Assembly (NCBI RefSeq): GCF_000023785.1
Contig: NC_012982.1
Location: forward strand, 1,116,001 to 1,180,000
DNA: 64,000 bases
From: Hirschia baltica ATCC 49814
GTDB taxonomy: Bacteria > Pseudomonadota > Alphaproteobacteria > Caulobacterales > Hyphomonadaceae
Reading direction: 5' to 3'
Shown: piece by piece, positions 47,357-56,808 of the stretch
How the letters are laid out: every line of letters starts with the position of its first letter
Numbering within the stretch: the first letter of the stretch is position 1
Position numbers and translations under genes: made by a program
Notes under the pieces: model-generated
What the model was told of the DNA's origin: nothing
The model's database searches: none
Seen by the model: the letters and a program-made list of their open reading frames with translations, nothing else

Positions 47357-47872
47357 GTGGCGAATAAGCTAGCAAACATTTCTATTCTCGTTTTGGACGA
47401 CCACCGCAACATGCGATTGTTGTGGCGGGGGATATTGCTGGCGTTTGGTATTCGTACCGTTCATGAAGCCGACAATGCCGAAGATGCTTTTAAGCAGGTT
47501 GGTGATAAAGATATTGATGCAATCATCGTGGATCATCATCTTGATGGTCTGACGGGGGCTGAATTTGCTGGTATGTTGCGGCGTGCGCCTGATAGTCCAT
47601 CTCAGCATGTTCCGATTATTGCTTGTACGGCTGATACACGCCGCTCAGTGTTGAAATTGCTTGTTGATTCTGGTGTGGATGAGATCCTTGCAAAGCCTGT
47701 ATCTGCCGATCAAGCTTGGAAGAAGTTAGCGGCTGTTGTGAATAACCGACGCCAGTTTGTGAAAACTGCATTTTATTATGGACCAGATCGTCGCCGTAAA
47801 GATGGTGGGCGTTGGACAGGTAAAGAACGGCGTAAAGAACAACCTGTGCAAACTGATCCTGAAGACATGTAA
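47357..47872 (+). CDS. Single-domain response regulator (second of pair)
   Basis: 171 residues, paralogue of the previous gene: LVLDDHRNMRLLWRGIL, VDHHLDGLTGAEFAGMLRR and AKPVSADQAWKKL line up almost word for word. The tail YYGPDRRRKDGGRWTGKERRK is longer and strongly basic. Starts at GTG 47357. The two have separate leaders, so they may be separately regulated. Confidence 0.92.
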   Translation: MANKLANISILVLDDHRNMRLLWRGILLAFGIRTVHEADNAEDAFKQVGDKDIDAIIVDHHLDGLTGAEFAGMLRRAPDSPSQHVPIIACTADTRRSVLKLLVDSGVDEILAKPVSADQAWKKLAAVVNNRRQFVKTAFYYGPDRRRKDGGRWTGKERRKEQPVQTDPEDM

Positions 47873-48053
47873 AATTCGTCAATGAATGCAAATTTACGTA
47901 GTTTGTTGCATTGAAGTCGAATTATACCCATTTTTTTAGATGAATTTTCCTAAATGTGACACCATTGCGTCTTTTCATCATGGGCTGGTTGTGGAATGGA
48001 GTAGTCTTAATTTCCAGACCGCATTTGGAGATATTTCTCTAAATTGTCCGTGA

Positions 48054-49286
<1,233 letters not shown>

Positions 49287-49312
49287 CTCTCAGTTATCAT
49301 TATCGAAAATAA

Positions 49313-49343
49313 GAAAGCCGCCTCAGTAATGGGGCGGCTTTTT
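49313..49343 (+). terminator. Intrinsic terminator after aspC
   Basis: AAAGCCGCC pairs with GGCGGCTTT (ten-base loop), followed by TT. It lies 27 bases after the aspC stop. Confidence 0.9.
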
Positions 49344-49392
49344 AATGTGTAGGGTGTCGTGGTAAATATTTTTCTTCAGATGAAATTCTACG

Positions 49393-49731
49393 CTAAATCT
49401 TCTTCACGAACTGAGTTTTGAGTTGCATTGGCCCGATACCATCAATTTTACAATCAATGTCATGATCGCCATCTATGAGCCGGATAGATTTCACCTTGGT
49501 GCCGACCTTTACAACAAGAGATGAGCCTTTGACTTTTAGGTCTTTGATCACTGTGACCGCATCGCCGTCCTGAAGGATGGTGCCATTGGCATCTTTATAG
49601 ACTTTTTCGGCGGTATCTTCAGCGGTTTCAGCTGCGGACCATTCATGCGCACATTCTGGGCAGATGAGGAGTGCACCGTCTTCATATGTGTAAATTGATT
49701 CACATTTTGGGCAGGGTGGTAATTCGCTCAT
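49393..49731 (-). CDS. yjdM: YjdM/PhnA zinc-ribbon protein
   Basis: 112 residues. The N-terminal zinc ribbon [21 protein letters not shown] (C-x2-C...C-x2-C, in parts) is followed by the [18 protein letters not shown] barrel of the PhnA/YjdM family. Despite the historic name, it does not hydrolyse phosphonoacetate; the role is unknown. Stands alone, converging with aspC. Confidence 0.93.
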   Translation of the reverse strand: MSELPPCPKCESIYTYEDGALLICPECAHEWSAAETAEDTAEKVYKDANGTILQDGDAVTVIKDLKVKGSSLVVKVGTKVKSIRLIDGDHDIDCKIDGIGPMQLKTQFVKKI

Positions 49732-49896
49732 CGGGGGACCTTTTTTAGGAGAAGTTAAGCGTGTTCAATGGCAGGCTGGCTTAAGTGCGTCAATCTGCGG
49801 GGCGATAGATGGGCTAATCTGCCGCTAGGGCATGATGGACGTGACGTCTAGAATAGGCCAAATATCAAGACATCGTGCATGACAGGGAGCCAGATT

Positions 49897-50334
49897 ATGG
49901 ACAAAACCAATTTATTTGATTTTCAGGTAACATGGCGTGACCTTGATGCGAATGGGCATATGGCCAACACAGCCTATATGGATTTTGCGACATACAGCCG
50001 GATTGTTTATTTTGAGCAATATGGGTTTGGTGCCAAAGCGATGAAGGAGCTTGAAGTCGGGCCGGTCGCGCTCAATGATAATTTATCGTATCGGCGCGAA
50101 ATGCACATGCTTGATAAGTTTAAAATCGAGCTCATGTGGGCTGGTGTAAATTCTAAAGATACGCGCTATGTGATCGTCAATCGCTTTAGTGCGCTCGATG
50201 GCACGATAACGGCTGAAGTACGCTCAATGGTCGTTTGGATGGATTTAAATACGCGCAAGGTTATTGTACCGCCGCAAATGTTGTTGGATGCTGTCAATGC
50301 ACTCCCCAAAACAGATGATTTTGCGCCGCTTTGA
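49897..50334 (+). CDS. Acyl-CoA thioesterase (4HBT hot-dog fold)
   Basis: 145 residues from the ATG at 49897 (GGGAGCC seven bases upstream). The start FDFQVTWRDLDANGHMANT carries the Asp of the 4-hydroxybenzoyl-CoA thioesterase family active site (RDLDANGHM), the YbgC/FadM group. Acts on acyl-CoA substrates in the cytosol; chain length unknown. Confidence 0.88.
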   Translation: MDKTNLFDFQVTWRDLDANGHMANTAYMDFATYSRIVYFEQYGFGAKAMKELEVGPVALNDNLSYRREMHMLDKFKIELMWAGVNSKDTRYVIVNRFSALDGTITAEVRSMVVWMDLNTRKVIVPPQMLLDAVNALPKTDDFAPL

Positions 50335-50391
50335 CAATCCATCTTTCTTAGGTGTAGGCAGTGGTTTTCTCACCATGTTGGAGCGTTGTAA

Positions 50392-51009
50392 GTGTCATTA
50401 GAAACGTGGCTTGTATTTGCCTTTTTGTGTTTTATGGCCGGTGTAAGTCCTGGGCCAGCAGTCTTTCTTACAATTTCTAACGTGATCCGTTTTGGTCGTC
50501 GTGCTGCGATTATTTCTGGTAGTGCGAATGCCATTGGGTTGGTCGTTTTGGGACTTTGCATCGGGTATGGGCTAGGTGGATTAATGCAGGCTTCTGCGTT
50601 TGCGTTTACAATGGTCAAAATCGTCGGTGGGGCTTATCTGGTTTGGCTTGGTATTAAATCCTGGCGTGCAACTGGCAATTTTATTGCTGCAGAAGGCGGT
50701 GAGATTGCTCCCGATGAGGTGAGCTTGTTTCGCACATCTTTTATTCTCAGTATTACTAATCCCAAAGCTATCGTAATTATGGGGGCGATGTTTCCAGCTT
50801 TTATGCAGGCTGAGTCTAGCTTGTGGCTTCAATCTGCTATTATGGCGACGACCTATGCTTTTATGTGTTTCATTGTGCATTATGCTATCGCGTATATGGG
50901 AGAATATATCCGTCCATTTTTCCAAAGTTCGCAGCGTTTGAAATATCTACGCCGTGTGATTGGCAGCCTGTTTGTGGGTTTTGGTCTGACATTAGTGGCG
51001 ACAAGATAA
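50392..51009 (+). CDS. LysE/RhtB-family amino acid exporter
   Basis: 205 residues with six membrane spans. FMAGVSPGPAVFLTISN near the start is the LysE/RhtB signature and NPKAIVIMGAMFPAF lies in the fourth span. Exports amino acids such as threonine, lysine or homoserine; substrate open. Starts at GTG 50392 with GGAGC eight bases upstream. Confidence 0.93.
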   Translation: MSLETWLVFAFLCFMAGVSPGPAVFLTISNVIRFGRRAAIISGSANAIGLVVLGLCIGYGLGGLMQASAFAFTMVKIVGGAYLVWLGIKSWRATGNFIAAEGGEIAPDEVSLFRTSFILSITNPKAIVIMGAMFPAFMQAESSLWLQSAIMATTYAFMCFIVHYAIAYMGEYIRPFFQSSQRLKYLRRVIGSLFVGFGLTLVATR

Positions 51010-51137
51010 AGCGATATGGTTTGAAACCGTAAAATTTATTTTGCAGTTATTTTTTCTTCTATGTCGATTTGGGCATTTGCCGTTCGTCTAGTGTATGTAA
51101 GGTTTTGATGACCTTGCGTCATTTTATGGAGAACGAC

Positions 51138-51488
51138 ATGCAGTTTCTATGTTTGATTTATGGAACAGAAGGTAAAGACCCTCAGCCTGGTACACCTGAG
51201 TTTGGTGCTTATATGCAGGATTATGAAACATTTAGCGCTCTTTGCGCGCAGAATGGTGTTTTGGTCAACGCAAACGCATTGGAGCCAGTGGCAACAGCTA
51301 GCACTGTCACAATGGAGAATGGTAAAGCTGAAATAATGGATGGTCCATTTGCCGAAACCAAAGAGCAATTGGGTGGTTATTATCTGCTCGAATGTAAGGA
51401 TTTGGATGAAGCATTGGAATATGCTGCCAAAATTCCAACAGCGCGATATGGCCGTGTAGAAGTGCGACCAATTATGGTGTTTGAATAG
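51138..51488 (+). CDS. DGPF/YCII-domain protein
   Basis: 116 residues from the ATG at 51138 (GGAG six bases upstream). It has the YCII-related fold with the MDGPFAETKEQLGGYYLLEC motif (in part), which names the DGPF family. Such proteins are nearly always encoded with an ECF42-type sigma factor, as here 35 bases downstream. Confidence 0.93.
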   Translation: MQFLCLIYGTEGKDPQPGTPEFGAYMQDYETFSALCAQNGVLVNANALEPVATASTVTMENGKAEIMDGPFAETKEQLGGYYLLECKDLDEALEYAAKIPTARYGRVEVRPIMVFE

Positions 51489-51523
51489 AATTCTGCATTT
51501 AATAAAAAACGGAAACGTTTCAT

Positions 51524-52780
51524 ATGCTGCCTCCTTATACTCTGGATCAGACCATCGAAAAGATCGTGAAAGAGGAATGGGGGCGCATACTTTCCTGCGT
51601 GACAAAAAACGTGGGAGATATCCAATTAGCTGAAGACAGCTTGCAAGATGCTGTAGAAGCTGCATTGAAGCACTGGAAGAAGAACGGGATACCGAAATCG
51701 CCCGCAGCGTGGTTGATTTCGGTTTCACACCGCAAAGCAATAGATCGACTAAGGCGTCTCAAGACATTTGAAAACAAGCAAGCGGACTTGCAATATCTCA
51801 CTCAGATGACCTTGTTGGATCAGGCAATTTCAAGCACATCAATCATTCCCGACGAACGGTTGGAAATGATCTTCACTTGCTGCCATCCAGCGCTAGAAGA
51901 AAAAACGCGAGTGGCGCTCACATTGCGCACAATTGGCGGGTTAAAAACCGAAGAAATTGCACGCGCATTTTTAGATACGCCCACAGCGATGGCGCAGCGA
52001 CTGGTAAGGGCGAAGAAAAAGATCAAATTGGCCGGTATTCCATACAGGATACCTGATCAACAGATGATGCCATCGCGATTGCGAGGGGTGCTGGCCGTCA
52101 TTTATCTGATTTTCAATGAAGGTTATGCGGCTAGTTCTGGTGATGCGCTGACACGGGTCGATTTGATTGATGAAGCAATTCGTCTTGCCCGTATTTTAAT
52201 GCAGTTATTGCCAGAAGAGGCTGAAGTTGCGGGTCTGTATGCTTTGTTGCTTTTGCATGATGCGCGCCGGTTTGCGAGGATTGATAAGCAGGGCCATATG
52301 GTGGCTTTGGAATTTCAAGACCGTAAACTTTGGGACAAATCCAAATTTGAAGAAGGCCGCCATGTATTAAAGCAAGCTTTGGCTTTGCAAACCATTGGTC
52401 CTTATCAATTACAGGCATGTATTAGCGCGCTTCATGGCGAGGCGGTCGACTGGGAAAGCACGGATTGGCAACAGATCGCAGCGCTGTATGCGCTGCTTTA
52501 TAAATTGCAGCCGAATTCGGTTGTGAAAATAAATCACGCCTTAGCAGTGTCTTATGCGTATTCTGTCGCGGCGGCTTTGGAAATGCTGACGGAGTTAGAT
52601 TTCAATAGCGACATGCAAAACCATATCTCATTCCTTCTGGCTAAAGCTGATTTGTTTTATCGTTCTGGTCGGCGAGAAGAGGCATCACAATTGTTGGAAA
52701 AAGCAGTGCCATTTACAAAAAATCAGATTGAAAAAGACTTCATTCAACGCAAACTTCAACTTTGGCTGAAACCAGAATGA
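51524..52780 (+). CDS. ECF42-like RNA polymerase sigma factor
   Basis: 418 residues, far longer than a plain ECF factor. Region 2 (about 15-85) has LAEDSLQDAVEAAL and the -10 recognition helix; region 4 (about 105-165) has LRTIGGLKTEEIARAFLDTP. The long C-terminal extension (about 190-418) is helical with TPR-like patterning and is typical of ECF42, where it regulates activity instead of an anti-sigma factor. The adjacent DGPF gene is its usual partner. Confidence 0.93.
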   Translation: MLPPYTLDQTIEKIVKEEWGRILSCVTKNVGDIQLAEDSLQDAVEAALKHWKKNGIPKSPAAWLISVSHRKAIDRLRRLKTFENKQADLQYLTQMTLLDQAISSTSIIPDERLEMIFTCCHPALEEKTRVALTLRTIGGLKTEEIARAFLDTPTAMAQRLVRAKKKIKLAGIPYRIPDQQMMPSRLRGVLAVIYLIFNEGYAASSGDALTRVDLIDEAIRLARILMQLLPEEAEVAGLYALLLLHDARRFARIDKQGHMVALEFQDRKLWDKSKFEEGRHVLKQALALQTIGPYQLQACISALHGEAVDWESTDWQQIAALYALLYKLQPNSVVKINHALAVSYAYSVAAALEMLTELDFNSDMQNHISFLLAKADLFYRSGRREEASQLLEKAVPFTKNQIEKDFIQRKLQLWLKPE

Positions 52781-52886
52781 GTGAATGAGCATTTATATGC
52801 TTTACTCGCCATGAATAGCCTTCTTCAAATTTGTTTGTTGTGGTAAATGTTGGCTAGATCAAATCATAAACAAAAGCGGATATAAC

Positions 52887-53240
52887 ATGAACATAGATTA
52901 TATTGAATTTGTCGCGAGCGATTTTTCCAGTGTCATGGCATTTTATGGATCTGTTTTCGGATGGGAATTTGAAGAATGGGGGGAGGAATATCTCGCTTTT
53001 TCGAATGCTGGCCTTGAGGGTGGATTTCGCAAGTCTAAAGATAAGCCAGTGCGGGGCGGGACGCTTGTTATACTTCTCGCTAAAGACATGGAGGCATTAG
53101 AGGCGACTGAGAAATCAGTTTTGGAAGCTGGTGGCACCGTAACTGAACATCATGAATTTCCGGGCGGAAAGCGGTTTCATTTTCTTGACCCTGTGGGCAA
53201 TGAACTTGCTGTATGGACAAAACGCCCAATAGAAGAATAG
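52887..53240 (+). CDS. VOC-family protein
   Basis: 117 residues of the vicinal oxygen chelate fold: IEFVASDFSSVMAFYGSVFGW at the start (in two parts) and FHFLDPVGNELAVWTKR at the end. Often annotated as glyoxalase/bleomycin resistance-like. No hint of a substrate. It lies between the sigma factor and dps but has its own leader. Confidence 0.88.
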   Translation: MNIDYIEFVASDFSSVMAFYGSVFGWEFEEWGEEYLAFSNAGLEGGFRKSKDKPVRGGTLVILLAKDMEALEATEKSVLEAGGTVTEHHEFPGGKRFHFLDPVGNELAVWTKRPIEE

Positions 53241-53289
53241 CGCCGATTAATCTATGAATGATACTTGAATATGTAGAATATCGCACTAA

Positions 53290-53306
53290 TTTAGAATAGT
53301 TCTAAA
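53290..53306 (+). promoter_or_regulatory. Irr/ICE-like palindrome before dps
   Basis: TTTAGAA-TAG-TTCTAAA is a perfect inverted repeat ending 25 bases before the dps start. It fits the iron control element (ICE) recognised by the haem-dependent regulator Irr in alphaproteobacteria, which controls iron-storage genes. No other copy was noted in the window. Confidence 0.6.
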
Positions 53307-53331
53307 TAAAATTATTATAGGTGGATTGAAA

Positions 53332-53790
53332 ATGGATATCGGAATCTCAAAAGACGACCGGACAGCAATCGCGGATGCCTTAAGTCAGGTGCTTGCAGAT
53401 ACATATGCGTTGTACATGAAAACGCACAATTATCACTGGAATGTAGAAGGGCCTCAATTCTCTGCCTATCACGCCATGTTTGAGCTTCAATATACTGAAT
53501 TATGGGCTGCGCTGGATGAGATTGCAGAACGAATTCGTTCACTTGGATTGTACGCACCAGCAGTCAGTGAAATATATGAGCGCTCTGGCATCAAACAAGA
53601 TACAGCAATTCCATCTGCAAATGACATGATTGCCAATCTGGTGGCAGACAATGAGACTGTCGTACGCGCAGCGCGTGATGCACTGAAACTTGCCGGTGAT
53701 AAAGATGATGATGCAACAGCTGATCTCATGACACAGCGAGCAGCCGCAAGCGAGAAAGCAGCATGGATGCTGCGCTCACACATCGCTTAA
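53332..53790 (+). CDS. dps: Dps-family DNA-binding ferritin
   Basis: 152 residues from the ATG at 53332 (AGGTGG eight bases upstream). The ferroxidase ligands are in HNYHWNVEGPQFSAYHAMFE and ALDEIAERIRSLG. The protein stores iron and protects DNA from oxidation as a dodecamer. The terminal regions are short, so it may lack a strong DNA-binding tail. It sits behind a perfect ICE-like palindrome and converges with the HTH gene after only three bases. Confidence 0.94.
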   Translation: MDIGISKDDRTAIADALSQVLADTYALYMKTHNYHWNVEGPQFSAYHAMFELQYTELWAALDEIAERIRSLGLYAPAVSEIYERSGIKQDTAIPSANDMIANLVADNETVVRAARDALKLAGDKDDDATADLMTQRAAASEKAAWMLRSHIA

Positions 53791-53793
53791 GGT

Positions 53794-53994
53794 TTATTCA
53801 CGGTCGATAAGATCACCCGGTTTGCAATCGAGTATCTCACAAATCTTATCTAGCGTTTCAAAGCGAACACCTTTGACCTTTCCCTGCCTGAGTAGGGAGA
53901 GGTTTTGTTCGGAAATACCTATTTCTTGAGCTAATTCTTTTGATTTCATTTTCCGCAATGCGAGCATGACATCTAGTCTTACTATGATGGTCAT
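53794..53994 (-). CDS. Small XRE/Cro-type HTH regulator (YozG-like)
   Basis: 66 residues, almost only the helix-turn-helix: ELAQEIGISEQNLSLLRQGKV, then FETLDKICEILDCKPGDLI. Such small HTH proteins pair with a DUF2975 membrane protein, as here; the start ATG overlaps the DUF2975 stop (TGATG). Probably autoregulates the pair and may be controlled by it. Confidence 0.92.
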   Translation of the reverse strand: MTIIVRLDVMLALRKMKSKELAQEIGISEQNLSLLRQGKVKGVRFETLDKICEILDCKPGDLIDRE

Positions 53995-54542
53995 CAAACA
54001 AACTGCCGGTTTTCATCAGCAATATGAGATGCTTGCAGCATAATTTTTCCAAGTATTCTAATTACAATTCCAATAAATAGCATTGATATCGCACCAGCTG
54101 ATAATTGGATTGTCAGCACATGCATTTGCGGCGGGTTATCATATGTTATCGCGAGAGCCATCAATGTCGGCGCGATTATGTTCAATAGCGAGGCGATGAT
54201 TATCGCCAACCCCATAAATGACAATGCTTTTGAAATGTCTATGGAAAATGGGCCGTGCTTTACGAGCGAGTTGAAGATACGCCAAATCGCAAAAGCGAGT
54301 AGATACATTCCAATAAAGTCTAAGCTGGCGAGAGCAAAAACGGCAATTTTTTTGGGGTTGGAATAAGTGGTATTCTCTCGAATTTCTAGCGAAAGCATAT
54401 TCCAATGCTTGTTTACAATTTCATCCAGACCATTGCCGAAAATAAGTTGAAGCCCGAGCGCTAGGGCACCCACTATTGTTAGCCATTTACAGACTGTACA
54501 GATATTGCGTGAGGAGTTTGGCAGTATGTGTATCTGACTCAT
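53994..54542 (-). CDS. DUF2975 membrane protein
   Basis: 182 residues with four membrane spans (about 16-36, 68-90, 105-130, 135-160). It fits DUF2975, a family of unknown function always encoded before a small HTH regulator. A model as a membrane sensor or sequestering partner for the HTH protein is inference. Divergent from the lipoprotein gene that follows. Confidence 0.88.
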   Translation of the reverse strand: MSQIHILPNSSRNICTVCKWLTIVGALALGLQLIFGNGLDEIVNKHWNMLSLEIRENTTYSNPKKIAVFALASLDFIGMYLLAFAIWRIFNSLVKHGPFSIDISKALSFMGLAIIIASLLNIIAPTLMALAITYDNPPQMHVLTIQLSAGAISMLFIGIVIRILGKIMLQASHIADENRQFV

Positions 54543-54611
54543 TTAACTTTCAATTTATAAAAATTCATGTTTTACGATAATTTATTATCATATAAATATG
54601 GATTTGTGTCT

Positions 54612-55226
54612 ATGAAAAATTACCTCAAAATACTAAAATTCGCGTGCTTAATCTCTGTGATTTCAGCTTGTTCCACAATTCCGATTACTAATTTTCCCAA
54701 GTTAGCAGCATTGAACCCTCAGACATTTGATTTTTCAAAAGCAAAAATTGCCGTTCGAATAGAGGAGGGGTTTCGAGTTGAGGATGGCGATGTAAAGCTG
54801 GTGGCCAATCTTTATAATGGACGAACTCAAGAGAATATCTCTGAAACATTTGATATGGTTGTTACTTCCAAGCCAGTCTCCCCATTTCTACATGGGCAAA
54901 TGCTATCTGGTTTTGATGTTTACGGATTATCTTTTGCGGAGAAAGATAATGATCGCGTGTTGGCGTTTAGAGATGCGTTTTCCAATATTGTCGAGCAGGA
55001 CAGGAATGCGAACGATAAGGTGAGTTCACAGCAAGAAAAAAATAGTTTTAGTCTAAGTGTGACAACGCAGGGGTGTTTGGAGGTTGGTTCAAACCCATTC
55101 CAAAAAATGGCGGTGAAAATCTATTTAAAACCATCAGAGGAAAAAGATTACTTCACCTTTGTTAAGGAGCAGAAGATTGATCTTGCAGCGCTCAATAACG
55201 GCAAGATGCCAAGTTGTGGCGACTAA
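54612..55226 (+). CDS. Lipoprotein of unknown function
   Basis: 204 residues from the ATG at 54612. The signal ends in ISVISAC (lipobox). The mature part has beta-rich stretches (FDFSKAKIAVRIEEGF, LSVTTQGCLEVGSNPFQKMAVKIYLKP in parts) and two cysteines near the end; no domain was recognised. The DNA is more AT-rich than average. It ends 15 bases before the poly-T end of the minus-strand small RNA candidate. Confidence 0.75.
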   Translation: MKNYLKILKFACLISVISACSTIPITNFPKLAALNPQTFDFSKAKIAVRIEEGFRVEDGDVKLVANLYNGRTQENISETFDMVVTSKPVSPFLHGQMLSGFDVYGLSFAEKDNDRVLAFRDAFSNIVEQDRNANDKVSSQQEKNSFSLSVTTQGCLEVGSNPFQKMAVKIYLKPSEEKDYFTFVKEQKIDLAALNNGKMPSCGD

Positions 55227-55241
55227 TGAAAAAATAACAGC

Positions 55242-55347
55242 AAAAAAAAGCCGCGCTAAAAAGCGCGGCTATAAAAGGTGTGCCTCGGGGGGAGGAAACG
55301 CCCAAAAGCGACTAGCGCTTCAAATTGGGTAGCAAGGGAGGCATTCT
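55242..55347 (-). ncRNA. Small RNA candidate, copy A (C-rich loop)
   Basis: Minus-strand element ending in a perfect terminator: AGCCGCGCT/AGCGCGGCT stem (55249-55270) and U run (55242-55248). Before it come CCTC-(C5)-GAGG with an all-C loop (near 55284-55296) and a CCCAA...TTGGG stem enclosing GAAGCG...CGCTTT. A TATAAA -10 with a TTGTAT -35 lies 16 bases apart just upstream (near 55365-55390). No ORF fits. The C-rich loop resembles anti-Shine-Dalgarno loops of alphaproteobacterial small RNAs. Confidence 0.7.
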
Positions 55348-55504
55348 CGCTTGGGTTATTTATACATTATCAAGCAATGCATACAAGCATTGTTTGGGTA
55401 GTGCTGTAGTGTGAAAATGCATAGCTATCTGGATAGGTCAGATTGAGTGGAGACTTTGAAGGTCGATAATTCAAAGGTCTGATAGAGAGATTTTATGTTT
55501 TAGA

Positions 55505-55617
55505 CAAAAAAAAGCCACGCTAAAAAGCGCGGCTATATAAGGTGTGCCTCGGGGAGGAAACGCCCAAGAAGCGGCTAGCGCTTCGAATTGGGTAGCAAGT
55601 GAGGCCGTTTTGCTTGC
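55505..55617 (-). ncRNA. Small RNA candidate, copy B (C-rich loop)
   Basis: Homologue of copy A about 260 bases upstream of it on the same strand, with the same order: CCCAA-GAAGCG...CGCTTC-TTGGG stem, CCTC-CCC-GAGG hairpin with C loop, then the terminator AGCCGCGCT... paired with AGCGTGGCT (55513-55534) and a U run. Substitutions between copies are mostly in loops or keep pairing. A TATGAT -10 and TTGCTT -35 (spacer 16) lie upstream (near 55625-55660). This duplication and pairing argue for a functional RNA. Confidence 0.75.
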
Positions 55618-55801
55618 GTTAACATAATCATATTAAAGTGTGGCAAACAAGCAACAATTCATCATTGGTGTTATGCAGTATTGCATATGTTTAAATTTTT
55701 TATAGAATATCAATAGTTTATGATCAGATTGAACATATGCATTTTGTGAAATAAATACATTAAATTTCAATATCTTCTGTGTGTGACTTAAGGTAAAGGG
55801 C

Positions 55802-56710
55802 TTATTTGACCTGTTGGCGGTCGGCTTTTAGCTCTGAAGTTATGAAGTCTCTAAAAATACTAATACGGCGAGAACGTTTCAAATCCGCAGGATAGATGAA
55901 GTAAAGATCAAATGTTGGACCGGTTAGTTCTGGAAGAACTTTTTTCAGTCCAAATTCCTTCGACACCATATATTCGGGAAGGTCAGCAATGCCTAGACCA
56001 GAGCGGACAGCACGCATCATTCCATTCACATTGTTGATTTGCAGAGCGGGCTCGCGTTCGGGGCGATCATCGCGGCCAACACGCTGTGCCCAATTCATCG
56101 CTTTCATTTGTTCTGCGTCCTCACCGAATGAAATAATGCGGTGACGATCTAAATCTTCTGCACGTTCAGGTGTACCATTGTTAGCGAGGTATTCTTCTGA
56201 GGCATAAAGGCTTGTGCGAACGGTCACGAGTTTGCGTTGTATGAGGTCAGCTTTGTTGGCAGCCCATAAACGAATCGCACATTCAGCTTCAAGCGTGAGC
56301 AAATCAAACTCACGGTCATCAAGCGATAATTTGATGCGCATACGCGGATACATGTCAGCAAATTTATGGATACGCGGTGCGAGCCAGAAAGATCCAAAAG
56401 CAACAGGTGCCGTGACATGAAGCTGGCCTTGCGGTGTGTCTCCGGTGTCGTTCAGTGCGGACTCGGCTGTACGGGCAGAGGATGCCATTTCAGCGGTTGC
56501 GCGGTGAAGTATTCTACCTGCTTCAGTAAGAATTAGACCACGAGCATGTCTTTGGAAAAGCGAATTTTGCAACGCTTCTTCCAGAGAGGCAATCTGACGT
56601 GAAACAGCCGATTGAGAAATACCTAATCGTTCCCCAGCAGCCGTGAGACTGCCAGTTTCTGCCGCAGCATGGAAGGATTTGAGCTTATCCCAGTCCATAG
56701 ATTGTACCAT
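55802..56710 (-). CDS. LysR-family transcriptional regulator
   Basis: 302 residues. HTH (about 4-62) with KLKSFHAAAETGSLTAAGERLGISQSAVSRQIA in parts; then the LysR effector domain. Starts at the ATG with AAGGGA six bases upstream. Effector unknown. It follows trxB by about 100 bases on the same strand, which is a frequent pairing in alphaproteobacteria; regulation of trxB is possible but not shown. Confidence 0.94.
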   Translation of the reverse strand: MVQSMDWDKLKSFHAAAETGSLTAAGERLGISQSAVSRQIASLEEALQNSLFQRHARGLILTEAGRILHRATAEMASSARTAESALNDTGDTPQGQLHVTAPVAFGSFWLAPRIHKFADMYPRMRIKLSLDDREFDLLTLEAECAIRLWAANKADLIQRKLVTVRTSLYASEEYLANNGTPERAEDLDRHRIISFGEDAEQMKAMNWAQRVGRDDRPEREPALQINNVNGMMRAVRSGLGIADLPEYMVSKEFGLKKVLPELTGPTFDLYFIYPADLKRSRRISIFRDFITSELKADRQQVK

Positions 56711-56808
56711 TGTGAGTCCCTTTGAAGCAGACCTTAGTGATTCGTATCCTGCATTTACTAGATGCCAAGATTTAAATCATTGTCAAAGCGAACACGTTTT
56801 TCGGGGCA

